Source: Uranotaenia lowii
Lineage: Eukaryota; Arthropoda; Insecta; Diptera; Culicidae
Direction of reading: 5' to 3'
NCBI RefSeq assembly: GCF_029784155.1
Contig: NC_073692.1
Coordinates: 436,581,228-436,645,227 of the forward strand
DNA: 64,000 nucleotides
The notes beneath the pieces are model-generated. The model did not search any database. It was not told where the DNA came from and saw nothing but the letters and a program-made list of their open reading frames with translations. The translations under genes were made by a program, and so were the position numbers. Each line of letters begins with the position of its first letter. Position 1 is the first letter of the stretch. Shown here one piece after another: positions 1-12,597 of this stretch.

Positions 1-169
1 CAAAAAAAAATACAACTGAGGTGCTTATACGACCAGAGGGGTGTAGTTTCGGAAAAACGCGCTTCAAAGTTGTCAAGATGCTCGACTTTTCATGTATTAA
101 TTCGAGCAGTTTTTATTCAATCGAAAAGTGATGAAAATGATCAAAACTAAGAATATAAAATAAACTTGC

Positions 170-770
170 GAAATAGAAGAAGACAGGAAATTACCTTTTC
201 TGGATGTCCTGGTAAGAAGATATGAAGGCCTATTCCAATTCGAAATCTATAGAAAGCCGACAAATACCATGAGGGTAATACCGAGCACCATTCAGAAGGA
301 GTTTCAACGGAGGTCCATGGAGTTCAACAGTGTCAATACAGTTGAAATGCGACAAAAGTTGACAAAGTTTGATATTGAACTTCACTAGCTCAAATTATCA
401 ACTGAAATCCATCTTAAGATCGACTAAAGATCCAGTGGATCTCCTTCATAGATCTCCAGTTGTTCCGACTGTGATAAGGTGTACGTTGGACAAACCAAAA
501 GAAAATTGGTTGATAGACTCGCTATAACTAAATCTGACTCAAAAAAGAAATTCCTTCCTTCAACGAATCCTAGATCTACAGTAGCATTACACATGTGTGA
601 ATCTGATCACTCTATTGATCGAGGAAATGTTTCGCTAATTCGGTCTTTGAATAGTTATTCGCTTAAATTGGATGTTGCTGAAAGCATTTAAATTTTCAAT
701 CAAAAATCAGTTCATCACTTAAACGGAGACACAGGACCAGGTCAGGTGGTTGTTCAAATTCTTAGGTAAG
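170..770 (+). mobile_element. Penelope-like retroelement remnant (RT end plus GIY-YIG nuclease)
   Basis: The first part (about 185-330) reads KLPFLDVLVRR followed by EIYRKPTNT, which matches the end of the reverse transcriptase of Penelope-like elements. From about 461 a second frame reads CSDCDKVYVGQTKRKL, the Cys pair and YVG core of the GIY-YIG endonuclease that follows the RT in this class. It continues through STVALHM and ESDHSID to a tail near 766 containing GDTGPGQ. The parts are separated by stops and frame changes, so this is a dead 5'-truncated copy. Family assignment rests on motif order; the clade is not resolved. Confidence 0.75.
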
Positions 771-1907
771 ACGAAATAATTTACCTGACAATACCCATAA
801 TCGGGTAGAAAATAATAAAGAACTACCAGAAAACACCCAAAATAGGGTAGCTAAAAAACAGACAACGGCTCAACTGCCGAACATTCGGAGGTTTTTGCTA
901 CCTATCAGTAGCTTACCTAACTCGAATAATATAAGGGAGGGAAACGATACACATTCATCAATCGAAAACGCTCACTGTAGAAGATAGTAAGTTGCTATCG
1001 AAATACCGGTGTTTGAACTTCTCATTTACCGTGGTTGAATTAAAGGGAATCTTTCGATTGCTGTGATTCAGTAGAAGTATTCAACCAAATAGTCTCACAA
1101 CACATATTAGAATGAGTTTTGCATTAGATGTAGATTGAGATGTATACTTAACTCAAAATAGATGATTTTGGCATTTACATTCCTACATGTTACGTAACGC
1201 GCTTAATGGGGAGGGGGTATTGCAAAGCATTGCTGTGTCATGTTCAATTAGGGGTGGGGGTGGGGTGGTCGATTGATTGTTTTGTGCAGGCCTTAACTAC
1301 ACATCAGTGGGGTTCGGTAGTTAAGGTTACTCGGTCCTTTGTAACGTGGAGACAGACAGGCTTTAAAGATTTTGGTTACATTTTTGAAACACAAACGTCT
1401 AGTCAGTTCACCAGCAACATTGGGATAGTTTACTTCCAGACATGGCGCGTTTCAGTCAGTGACTTTGAAGGCGAATCCAACACAGCCAGCATGATTCCAT
1501 GTTTTTTGCTCCGAGGCAAATGCCAGAGCTACGCATACAACTTTGCCAAAGCTGATGACGAGACGGCTTGATGAGTAAGACGTTCGTCAGTAAGCGTTAT
1601 TCGTTCGTTACATGCACGACTGTGCCCCAACACCCCCAACGGAACAGGGGTGACTGGCAAGAGCAATGTTTACCTTTAGCAAGCCGCTTAGATACATGTA
1701 CTAATCGGGGCAAACCGAAAAAAAATGAACACGCTCGCTATTTAGTTGGTTGTACGTACACTACTCTTCTGGTGTTTTAGCTTTTAAACCAATTGACCGG
1801 ATATAGGTATACTTTGGAATACTTGGTGGCTCGAAAACCATTAAAGATCATGAGGAACGTTTCAAATAAGATTTTGACTGTACAAAGATGATAGGTTTAT
1901 CTAATAA
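771..1907. other. no recognisable gene
   Basis: No supported gene. A 121-codon open frame at 1206-1571 has no recognisable domain. The G-rich stretch near 1195-1270, beginning TTACGTAACGCGC, resembles the ends of degenerate DNA transposons, but I cannot define element boundaries. Confidence 0.5.
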
Positions 1908-3550
1908 GGTACATCGGGGTAAGAGGGGACGGTTTTTCGTATAGTTCAAATTTTAAAAATCATTAAAAAATCAGCAGTGGGTCAATTTTGTTAAAATCGC
2001 GTTCAATGTGATGCAGAATATGTTGTTTACAAATGCTGAAGAGATGAGCTTGATAGACGCAAAGCGAAAAAAGTTATCACGTAAATTGTTATGGACTGCT
2101 GGTGTCTTCACTTACCCCTCTTTATGGGGTAAGTGGGGACGGTAGATTTTCCCTTCGATTTCTCAAGAAATGTTCAACAAATTTGTGTTTTTTTTGGTTG
2201 AATACGTGAATATGTTAGTTTATTGCTCGAACCGTTCGAAATTTTGAAAAGAGTTCATGGTAAGGCATCTTTCAATGATTATTGTGTGTAATCCGATATT
2301 ATCGAAAATATATACTTATTTTAGTAAAAACAAGTACATTTCCCAACTTTTCATGATCTGAATGCTAAATAAAGCTAAATTGTATTGAATGAAGGAGAGA
2401 AAATTGAAAAAAATGTGTAAACATCAAGTATTTATAAAGCCGTCCCCAGAGTTCCGATAATCACTCGGAAGAAACGCTCATGATAGGTTTCTAGTTGGAA
2501 AAATTCAAAGCCGAATGCTGCTGCCTGTAGTTCCCTGAGAGTCGGCAGAACGACAATGCGAAGTCAATGTAAACAAGATTCAAAAGCGAGAGTGGATTCG
2601 CATCAAAGTCGATCTCTCAGGCTCACTACCTGGTGTATCAGAAGTGATTGAGACACTTACTGATACAAGATCCAATTCGAAAATCCACTCACTCACTCAC
2701 TCAAACTCAATCAATGCGGCTTTGCATCGGTTCATACTGCCTGCCTACTTTCTGCCATAGCGCAGATACTTATGTACATATATACTGCCTGCCTGTTTGA
2801 ATGGCTATTTTGATCCTCCGCAACAACAGCAACAACAAAGCAAGATGTTTTAGGCAGACAGCATTCGATCATCGATCAGTAAATGAATGAGTGAGTGAGT
2901 GAGTGATCAAGAAAAGTTATTGAGCGAAAAAAGAAACTGAAAATCAGGTAGCTCCTCAATCAGTTGAGAATTCCAACTGGAGAAGGATCGTCTCTCTTTC
3001 AAATTTTGTTTCTTTGATTCTCGGAGCAGCGCTGTCGAACACAATCTTTGCCCCGCTGGGAGATAAACAAACCGACAATTTAGTTTTTGCTTTCGCTGTT
3101 GAAAACGTATCAGTGTCTCTCATGAAAATTGAGTGATATTCGGAACACTGGCCGTCCCCACTTACCCCAGGTAGGGTTTGGAAACAAAATTTTAGATTTT
3201 TGCAAATTTCTCAATTTTGAACCGTCGCATCGTTTCTTTTCCTAACTGGTTGTTTCGAATGTAAGGATTGTTTCAATGTAGAGTTTTTCGTCAAGAGCCA
3301 GCTAGTTTACGAGAAATTTGCTATTGAAAAAGATGCACATCAGCTCCACATCGTAGTTAAAAATAGAAAATTTACAAAAAAGTCACCGTAAACATACGCA
3401 ATTGTCGGAACCGTATCTCTTTTACAGTTATTGGATAGATTACAAGTAAATTTAACATTCTGCATTAAAAGTTTAAAAACATAGTTCACAGTATTGTTTT
3501 AATAGCCACCGTTCCCACTTACCCCGCGTCCCCACTTACCCCGGTGTACC
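1908..3550. mobile_element. nonautonomous DNA transposon with GGGGTAAG-type inverted ends
   Basis: The left end reads AAGGTACATCGGGGTAAG and the right end, reverse complemented, reads AAGGTACACCGGGGTAAG, giving inverted ends of about 25 bp. The motif GGGGTAAGNGGGGACGG recurs inside, near 2130 and in inverted form near 3150 and 3510-3540. There is no transposase frame. The interior has short TCAC/GTGA tetranucleotide runs near 2690 and 2890 in opposite orientation. A TSD could not be fixed, so boundaries may be off by a few bases and the superfamily is unassigned. Confidence 0.6.
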
Positions 3551-5411
3551 TTATATGATTTATTGAAGTGCATACACCTGAACATTTACATCATTTTTTA
3601 TGTTGATTTTTACGACATTTTGATATAAAATTCAATTGTTAGCAAAAGTAGGCATTGTTGACGTATCATAATTTGCTAGAATTTGGTTAAAAAGGTATGG
3701 AACTTCTTAATATTCGATATAACCAGCTGTGACGTACAAACTATAAGGGTCCGGGTTAGATGCAACATTTGTATGCCGCAACACTTATTCAATTATTATT
3801 TTGATATAATGAAATAAAATTATCATTTATAGATAACAAAATGATAATGACATAAATTCGCACATCGAGAGATGGTTTTTATAAGTTTTTGATTCTTATA
3901 GAAAATTTAAATAATCGAGCAATAGATGAAAAATGTAAAATTTAATTCGAACAAAACCAGAAATTACTGCAATAGGTGCTTTATGAGTTATGACATCACA
4001 AATATATCAAAAACTATGAATTTTCAAACGTTTTCATTTGATTTTTCATTAAAAACAAAGTTAATGGCAACTTACTCCTTTTTCTAAGTAGGGTAAAATC
4101 GTATGTTTTTGTAAATTAAAAAATAACTGGTGAAATCAATAATTTTTCTTACTACGTCAATTTGATGTCCCATCAACTTTAGAACTTTTTATGTACAAGC
4201 GGTATGATTATGTGTGGAGTTTTTAGAAGCCATTGAAGTTAAAAATTGTTGCATGTTGACGGTATGCATTCAAATTATTTTTGCTTTTTCGGCAACATTT
4301 GTTGAAAATGTAACTGTATCCTTGACGGAGTACCTACATCATAGCAATCAAAATTTTAATCTTCGTTTTTGTAACATGGATGAAAATCCACTGGTTTCAT
4401 TGATTTTTTTCCATTTCCCTCGTCATGATGCAAATTCATAATAAAATTGACAAAATAAGATTTGTTCACGTTCAATTACACGTTCACGTTCAAAGCTTTT
4501 AAAAAAACGGTCCAACGTTGGAAACTATAAATATTTACAATCGTGAAATCTGCCTGATTATAATAGAATCAAAACATTAACCGAACTTACCCGAACTAGC
4601 CCCCAACTCCCAATAAGCTCTGTCTGAAAAAATATCGTTAAAAAAAATGAAAATTTTGATTTTTTTTTTGATTTTAACTTTTTAAAGTTAGCTTCTACTA
4701 TGTTGACGTCTTCAACAATGTTACTACACTTTTTACAATCTAAAAACTTGCTCAAGACACGACAGCTCTAAAATGAAAATAACAATTTTTTTTTATCTCA
4801 CTACTATGTGATTTAATCACTTTTATCAAAAGCTCATTTTAAAGTACTTGTAATGTAGGTAAAATATCCTGAAGACACGATCAAACGCTTCGTTTTGGCG
4901 TAAACAATTTTGACCACCTTTTTTAATCGTTTTCCCCTCGCCGTTTGGAATTTGTAGTGAGTTTCCTACATTTGTTCTTTGCTCTCGAGTGTAAATAAAA
5001 CCTCACTAGTGAAATATTTGTCACTATTTGGGCTTTAAGAAAAACCGTATTCAAAAGAAATCGAAGAGAACTAAATTTATTGATGAAAAACTAGTTTTTT
5101 ATATTCCTCCCAAACAAAGCGTATCAAAATCCCATACAAAATTCAGGGTCGTTGAGCAACCCTTCCCGTGATCCGATCTGGCCCAAATTTGGCACGAGAT
5201 CTTGTACTAGGCCTAAGATGAATTTTAGCCTGCAGCGCATGACTTTTTTAAAAGTCGGGTCATTTGGGGCACTCCAGTGTGTAAATATGTAACAGAAGCA
5301 AAAGGATTGTTTCAAACAAGCAGGCAAACAACCACCGGCTAAGCTGCCCAGCTTTTTTTGGTGATTGATCGGTGGCAGAAACCCTATGACAAATATTCCT
5401 CGTCCTCTATC
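3551..5411. other. AT-rich intergenic sequence
   Basis: No gene or complete repeat is recognised. Open frames at 4214-4441, 4558-4755 and 5124-5561 are AT-driven or overlap SINE-like sequence and show no domain. Confidence 0.5.
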
Positions 5412-5495
5412 CGGCCCAGGTAGTAGACTGGTTAAGGTGTCGGATGGCAAGACGATATAAAAGTGGTGTTGTGATTCGATTCTCACTTTCATACG
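5412..5495 (+). mobile_element. tRNA-derived SINE head (Pol III A and B boxes)
   Basis: An A-box-like TAGTAGACTGG at 5421-5431 is followed 41 bp later by a B-box-like GATTCGATTC at 5473-5482, the internal Pol III promoter arrangement of tRNA-derived SINEs. The flanking bases do not fold into a full tRNA, so it is not called a tRNA gene. It is degenerate and I see no clear poly(A) tail or TSD. Confidence 0.45.
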
Positions 5496-6414
5496 ACACA
5501 TTGTTTTTATTTTAATTTTCTTGTTTCCGGGATGAATTATCCCATAGGGTGAAAATCTCATAAAGCGTTTTTCTTATTTCAATTGAATGTAGTGGTCATG
5601 CATTATTTTGCTGGGAAACTTGAGTCTTTATGCCAGTAGTGTTTTTTTTAACCATATCATCTCAGTACACAGTACACTTTTCAGCGCATTTTCGGCACAG
5701 AGATTTGCTAAATAGGCATTGGAGTTTTGTAACCTCTTTTATGGGTGTTAAAACTACAATTAACCACATTCTATTATCCGCCAAATGGTGCAGATTGAAT
5801 CTACTCGAAAGCATTTCCTTTTTTTTTATCTTGAGGTCCTGAAAGTTTTTTTAGCGTTTGCATTTCATCTATGCCTATTTCTAGATTTTAAAACAAACTT
5901 TTTCAGGACTTAATTTTAAATTTAAGGTTGACTTAAAAAAGTTTAAATTTTGTTCTATAATGCGATCATGTTTTTTCTTTCTGCTTTGGAACCGATCCTA
6001 TTGTTGTGCAAATGTATAATTCTAACTGTGCTGTGCAATACTGTCTCCTTTTAACCAAATTATGTAAAACCACTTTAATAACATCAACACCAATGCGTTC
6101 CACCATTGATGTACGAAATAAATCTAAATCTGATTAAAAAAACTTTTCTAGTGAATGTCGAGTAGAATAGATTTACAATCGATAACATTCACTGGAAAAT
6201 GCTTGTTAGTGACTAGCGAAATATATTTGTGAACGAACTCAAAATACCCCACCGTGGTGTAATTAAGAAACCTCTTCGATTTCACTTTTCCAGTTACATG
6301 TTGAACGAAAAAGGTTCACATACATCTTAAACATTTTATATAAAATTTCTTAATTTTTTTTAATTACAGTTGTATTAACATCCTTCTGTCATTAGCGATT
6401 TTATAACAACGGTG
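5496..6414. other. AT-rich sequence, nothing recognised
   Basis: No domain-bearing frame and no inverted-repeat element was found here. Confidence 0.4.
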
Positions 6415-6530
6415 TAGTTGGCGGATAGTCACTGAAAAACTTATCTGGAACAAGTGTCTTTGATGTGTACTTTGGGCTCAAACTCATGGAGCAGCAAGCA
6501 AATGTTCTAAATCACAAGCCTTTCGTTCCT
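6415..6530 (-). mobile_element. degenerate tRNA-type SINE fragment, minus strand
   Basis: TGAAAAACTTATCTGGAACA, followed by GGGCTCAAACTCA near 6475, is a diverged match to the reverse complement of the SINE at 46070-46263, whose tail reads GTACCGGATAAG and whose B box is GATCGAGACC. The two are clearly the same family. This copy lost its A-box end. Confidence 0.55.
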
Positions 6531-7326
6531 AGAATGTCTTTAATAAAAGAAGCTCTATCTTTTTGAACCTGAATTTGATAGTCCTATTTCATTTCCTCAA
6601 ATCGATTAATTAAACTCTTATGAACGACCAATAATATCCGTTCGGATTAATATGAAGTCCCTAGTAGCATGTTAATCAGTTTAAAATTAATACGAACTTG
6701 GGAGAGTCGTTGAAAGATACATTGAGGAGAATAATGAAAGTACCAAAAAAAGTCAGTTCTTCAGTACATCCTTCCACTATGAACAGCGTACAATATTGAC
6801 AACAATGAACAGTAAAGTATCCATCGGCAAGTGTCAAAAGTGGTTCCTTGAACTATTTCGGTTCGTGACTCGAGGTATATTGGTAGATGTAGGTATAAAT
6901 ACATTACGGAACGCTTCACTTCGAAATGTCTATGATTTGCTGAATTACCAACCTCTTTTTTTACTGCCATTATTATTATTGTTGTTCCGTTTCGTCGGGT
7001 TAGCTCGTATAATTTGGTTTACAGTAAAGGCGAGACCCGCATAGCATTTGAGCTAACGTTTACCGACAAACTTCTACCGGTAGAATAGTACACAAAGTCG
7101 TATACCTTCTCGGTTGTTTTGACTTTTCGCTGTTGATAGGTTCGAATGTTTTCGGTTGTTCTGGATGAAGTGCCTCTAATGGTGCTAAATTGATGGCAAA
7201 TCGATTGATGATATTTACGATGTTGTTTAGCTGATGTCGAAATGCGTAGGATCTACTTTCAACACCATATTGGGAAACTTGGTCGAATTTCACGAGACTC
7301 AGTAGTAGATTTTTTAGCCAGTATCG
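6531..7326. other. intergenic, nothing recognised
   Basis: Short overlapping frames on both strands (6761-7293) have no domain signature and look like chance frames. Confidence 0.4.
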
Positions 7327-7334
7327 ATTGTGTT

Positions 7335-8557
7335 CAAGGACTATAAAAATCGCTCACTCCTCGAAACGCACACGAAAATGCATCGCCACCGGCTCACTAT
7401 TCGTTTGTGTTCAATACAATCACGAACAGCAACAAAAACGATTCTACGACGGCGGTTTCTATGCTACTCGTATTGAAAAATATTCATGAGCGAGTCTGAG
7501 AAACGGGATCACGAGAGACTCGAATTTGCTTCATGAGAATTTTGATACCGAGCTTGCTGTCTGTTTAGGGAAGGAAGTACGCCAGTTCAGAAGAAAAAAA
7601 GTAGGAAGAAAAAAAAGAAAAAGGAATCTTTCGGCTCGTCCTTCTCAGAGACAAACCGTCCGTACCGTCCGGGCACCGATCGTTTAAAGATTGACTTGGC
7701 CTACACAAGTGCACACTGTTGCTGTTGATGTTACTGATGTTCTTTCAAGCTCGTAGCTTCAAAAAGTGACGCACATTCTTTGTAGGAAGCAATAATAACA
7801 GCACTAGCAAAGCAAGAAGCTAAACGATTCTTTTGGCTCGGCATATTTGCTTGAAAAGAATAATAACATCACTAAAATGGATTAGATGTGCCGGCCGTAT
7901 GCATTCTTCTTATTTTCCATTCCTTTTGGCCAACGCGTGTTTACACAGTAAATGAAAATTACCGAGTTCGGTAATTTTTTTACCGAAATCCTAACATGTG
8001 TAAATCGTTAAACTGTTCGGTAATTTTTCCGGTAAAAAATAAACGAACATCGGTAAATCGACTCTTCATTTACCGATGTTCGTTTATTTTTTACCGAAAA
8101 AATTACCGAACAGTTTAACGATTTACACATGTTAGGATTTCGGTAAAAAAATTACCGAACTCGGTAATTTTCGTTTACTGTGTACAGCCAACAAGGCTTG
8201 GCGTTATCTTTGTTGCTGTTAGTGTTTGTTCAAGCTCAAGGCAAAGGGACGAATATTTTTCCACGGGAAAGAATAATACCATTACTAACACGGCTCATGA
8301 GCGGCTTGGTAAAAAGTTTCACGAATCGGCTCGCTGCTACGCAATCGTCGGGTTGATGCTAGATTTTGTGTGCGGAGAAGGAAGCAAGGCAAAAAGGAAT
8401 CAGGAGCCTTGGTCGTGTTTTCGTTTCGGTCGGGCTTGATTCGTGAGAACAGGAGATTCTCACTCACATCTCATTCGCGTTCCAGGGCATTTTTTATGAG
8501 CAAAAATCGGAGCGATGCAGGCTCCGTCGCTCGTTTGAATGAGTTTTTCAATCCTTG
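7335..8557. mobile_element. hAT-type nonautonomous element with 8-bp TSD
   Basis: The element begins CAAGGACTATAAAAA and ends TTTTTCAATCCTTG, whose reverse complement CAAGGATTGAAAAA pairs with the left end. It is flanked by the exact 8-bp duplication ATTGTGTT at 7327-7334 and 8558-8565. An 8-bp TSD with CA-type ends is the hallmark of the hAT superfamily. No transposase is present. A smaller hairpin element sits inside at 7944-8182, so this copy is older than that insertion. Confidence 0.8.
7944..8182. mobile_element. 239-bp foldback MITE, nearly perfect hairpin, TA TSD
   Basis: The left end CACAGTAAATGAAAATTACC pairs with the right end (reverse complement CACAGTAAACGAAAATTACC). The inverted match runs to the centre at 8063, leaving about a 9-nt loop, so each arm is about 115 bp with one mismatch noticed. 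TA lies on both sides (7942-7943 and 8183-8184), as for Tc1/mariner-type insertions. Transcribed, it would form a long stem. Arm identity suggests a young insertion or ongoing arm correction. Confidence 0.85.
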
Positions 8558-8565
8558 ATTGTGTT

Positions 8566-9311
8566 TGAAACGGTTTTCTTATTCTAGTTCAGCATAAATG
8601 TTTTTTTATTTGCAAAAAAATCGCAGGTTTCAGAGAGTTTGAAAGTAATATAAATTATTTTCGGAATTCACATGTTTAATACGCTTAATATTTTGCCGTC
8701 ACTAGTCATTTCTAAAAATCGCAAGATCCTAATAAAGGAAAAACTGTTGATAATTATTTAGAGATGATTTTTCCTTGCATCGACCGTGGTTTCTGTTGTC
8801 CGGATAGACGCTGGCCAAAAGTGAATAATAAACCAAGCCAAAGGTGGTTCATAAATCCACCAAACCAAAACAAACCCAAATAAAATTGAAATGAAACCGA
8901 ATTTTACACCACACTTGCCGCTTTTGCTTGTGGGAGGATTTTTCGAGGTGCGTACTGAGTATTTTTTATACGGGGCAATATTGTTGGTGTGGTGAGATGA
9001 GTTAAAGAAAAAAACACACTACATACTTCTCCAATGAAGGTAGCCAGCACAAAGTGCTTAAGTCAAAATTTAGCAAACGAGCTTGTGTATCGGCTCGACG
9101 GTCGGTGAATTACGAGCTTGTTAATCCACACTGCTTCTTGTGTTTATTTTGCTAGCGATTTTCATTGATTTTTGTAGCAATGTACATAGAAAAAAGTTTC
9201 ATGCATTATTAAGCCACACGTTCCTGATGCCGTTCAAGTTTTCTTGATTCTGTCAGCAATTTATTTTCGGTTTGAAATAATAAAAAGTTTAAAATTTTGT
9301 GGAATTTCATT
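8566..9311. other. intergenic, nothing recognised
   Basis: No open frame with a domain and no repeat boundaries were recognised. Confidence 0.4.
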
Positions 9312-10350
9312 GGGTGGTATGAAAAAAACTTAGTAATTGCTTTTGCTAAACTGAATCGAGCAGTCGAGCAGTCGCTTAAAGCAATTGCTTCGGTTGTTAT
9401 GAATAAAGTTTTTCTTGACAGCTGTTTTCTCAGTCAGGAGCTTTTACTTTTAGAACAAGCTAGTTTTGTATGAATAAAGCTCAAATCTGAAGCAATTGCT
9501 CGACAAATCTCATAGCAATTGCTTTATTTTCTAAGCATGCTCGGTAGCAGACTTTTCCAATAAAAAAAATCTTTAATAACGTCATGAACTTATCAAATTA
9601 GCAATATTTCACTTCAAAACAATTCAAACGGGTATTTTCAACATGGATGAAGAAAAGTCGAAGTGATAACCCAACTTTTTTCATATTCCTGTCGTTGTAT
9701 AAAATCATTCGTCTAAGATGACAATAAACAAATCAATTAGTAAATATTTCATATTAAAAAAATCCGGCTATAGTGGAAGAAGTCCCAATTGGCTCAAAGT
9801 AAGAAATAAATTGTAATAATTTAAAACATTATACAGATCTCTCATTTTTATATAATTTTTTATAAAGATTTAAAAAAAAATCTAAATTAAAATGTGCGCC
9901 TATTGCCAATTTTTTTTATACATCGGATTATCCCGATCCGAATACATGTGGGAGAGCTTATGATAAATATTAAAGTTAGGCCATTTTTTGTTTGACAATA
10001 TTCGAATATGTATTCATTTTTCTTTAAACATCAACATACGAGCACGCATTAACAAAAAAATCCAGTCGTTCTTACACGCACCACCCGCTTCGTCGACTTC
10101 AAGGCTACTTTAGCCGTACTTTTCAATTTTCTGATCGCCTTCTTTCATTTTACTTTAGAAAACTTCAGATTCTGCTGGTTGGATAGCTCTATTTTTCGAA
10201 GCAAAAGCTATGTTCTAAGACTTTAGTACACATCCGCTAAGCAAATGTTTATTCATACCAAACTAAGCAAATGCTTTGGACTTTTGCTTTGATTGATTTC
10301 GAGCTAAGTAAAAGCTACCGAAGCAATTGCTAAACCTTATTCATACCACT
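9312..10350. mobile_element. TIR element with repeated AGCAATTGCTT motifs
   Basis: The left end GGTGGTATGAAAAAAACTTA and right end (reverse complement AGTGGTATGAATAAGGTTTA) form terminal inverted repeats extending about 30 bp. Copies of the palindrome AGCAATTGCTT or close variants occur near both ends, around 9384, 9500, 9520 and 10320, with AGCAAATGCTT variants near 10240 and 10265. Subterminal motif arrays of this kind bind transposase in hAT and related elements. There is no coding capacity, and the TSD is unclear (a possible ATTG on both sides). Confidence 0.6.
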
Positions 10351-12597
10351 AATTGTCTCGAAATTAGACAATGAAATTCTAATTAGTCGTCAACTGTTAG
10401 GCAATTTGTTTTTATTTTTTCTTACAAAATTTGTTAATCACCTTTATTCAATTTTTTATTATCCTTTATAAAAGTTCATGAAACATAAGATTTTTACAAG
10501 CTTAAATTATTGGTTGATGCAACTTTTCTTTCACTTTTATTGCCTCGAAACCTATCGAGGATAGCCGCATTTCACCAGAAATCGGCAAACTGCAACACTT
10601 GCTACTGTACCGAGTTGCGTTGTTGATAGCTTCCGATGTTTAGTGGGTGGATTAATCGGCATTTTGATGAAATTCGTTCGCTAATTGTCGATCTGAAGCG
10701 GCTCAATTGCCGAATGAGTTGCTTTGCCTTGCCGCACATAAGCCTTTTTGTCTCGGAAAGTGAATCTCAACCAGAAACGTTTCGTCCATATGCGAAGGTG
10801 TGAATTGCAGCTCTCTTTTTTTTCTCTGTCGGTTACTTTTAATAGATCCCCGATGCCTATAAATAATGAAAGTGTCTGCAAGGCTTCGGAACATGCAGCA
10901 CATTTGGCAGATAGTATCGGTTGTCGTCATTAAAGTGAAAGATATTTTCGGTTCCGTTTGTATGCATTAAGTATGCAGTAAACAAAAAGTTTTAAATGTT
11001 GACTTGCAATAAATCTGTCTGTAATACTGATAATGTCTGTTTTTTTCTTGGAAAATCTTCTCAAATTATAATTGCTTTTCGCTGGTATGAACTTGAGAAT
11101 TAAATTTATTTACTGACATTACGAGAATACCACTTGATCAATCAAGAATGCTGTTTCTGTTTTTGTTAATGAACCGAAATTCGGGGGAGTTAAATTTATT
11201 CATTTTAAAAAAGTTTTTTTTATTTTTTAACGCTATCATAAACTGTCCCAATGCAATTCCGATGCATTTCCGAAACTATTAAAAGACGAAACTCGATCAT
11301 TGAAATTGAGTTGTATTTTTCACCAGCGATTGAAACTTCATTAATTTAACAAGGGCCATCACGTCTCTCAATTTTATCCATATAAATGTCAACCATGTAA
11401 AAAATGAATAGTATTAGACACCCTTCGTTGTACTAAATATAATTTTCAGCTCCGGTATTTAAGATTCATATATGTGAGTTCATTAACCTACTAGAAAAAG
11501 CACGAGCTAGTTAGACGAATTAAACTTAGACGAATTTTTCCCATTGAGAGCATTGAAATTGAAACGTATGCCAACAATTTTACATCGCGTTTCCGAAGAA
11601 TCATGTTAACCTTCTAAAATCAACCTCGGTTGCCCTCGGACGGCTCGCTTTACCACACAAAACATTGGCGGGCTATATTCGCTATTATTAAAGCGTTTGT
11701 TTTCATTCTACATTTGCTAATCCCCCAGTAATGGTGCTAAACAATCACCGAAGTAAAGCCATCATGTATACAAGACACCTCAATTTGCGACCTACCGACC
11801 GCGAAAAAAGAAATAGACCTGCTTATGGCAAACCACCCGCACGAATCTTTTTTATATCTAGTTTGTACACAAGGGCTCCCTCGCGGCTCATGCGTTCACA
11901 TCCGACCGCCAAACACCTCAGGCAGTCAGAATTCGTCTCATGATGTCCCGTCCCATACCCATCATTCTCTCGTCAAATGTCCCAACTGTTCTTTAAGATG
12001 ACATGAATATACAAAGCTTCTTGGCATTTTTTACCCGAGCCTATAAATAGCACCCTTTATTATATCGGTTGTTTATGTTTTTCGTCGTTTCTCTGACGTG
12101 ATCAGATCGCGAATTTGTACTCTGATTTGCGGTACAGTATGCTGCGGATGAATTACCTCGAAATAGATTTTACTGAATAACATCTAGAATTTCGATACTA
12201 CGATTGATTTTTTCTTCGTATAGATACACCAAGTCTCAGTTGATTGATGATATATCATAGTGTTCAAACAAAGAAAATTATTTTTTGGAACTCCTACCTA
12301 TATATTTAAAAAAAATTTAACATTTCTTTCAAGCTGGATTTTTTCCTTACCTATGTATGTAGATTAAGATTTCCAGAATTTTTTCACGCACGTATCGGGG
12401 CCGGGGAAATCAGTGCTATTTTATCATAAAACCTTGCAAAATCCTGGCAGTTGAGGCAAAACCCAGGATTTATTGAACACATATCAAGAAGAAAAACACT
12501 TGAATCTTTATATTTTTATCGAAACACATCACACTTTGTTTTGTGAATAACTGCTGAATACACTTATGGAAATTGATGAAATTTTCTGTGAAGCCAT
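10351..12597. other. intergenic region, one weak pseudogene candidate
   Basis: Apart from the weak candidate at 10681-10933, nothing is recognised. A 70-codon open frame at 11731-11943 has no domain. Confidence 0.4.
10681..10933 (-). pseudogene. possible broken ZAD-like zinc-binding fragment
   Basis: On the minus strand one frame starts TTTDTICQMCCMFRSLADTF, with Cys spacing like the start of an insect ZAD (zinc-finger-associated) domain. The plausible continuation, containing GDLLKVTD and later FRDKKAYV, is in a different frame. The second Cys pair is not convincing. It could be a frameshifted ZAD relic or chance. Confidence 0.2.

Noticed and set aside
1206..1571. 121-codon frame
   Set aside because: No domain and no matching exon signals; it lies beside transposon-like sequence.
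5124..5561. 145-codon minus-strand frame
   Set aside because: It runs antisense through tRNA-like SINE sequence and has no domain.
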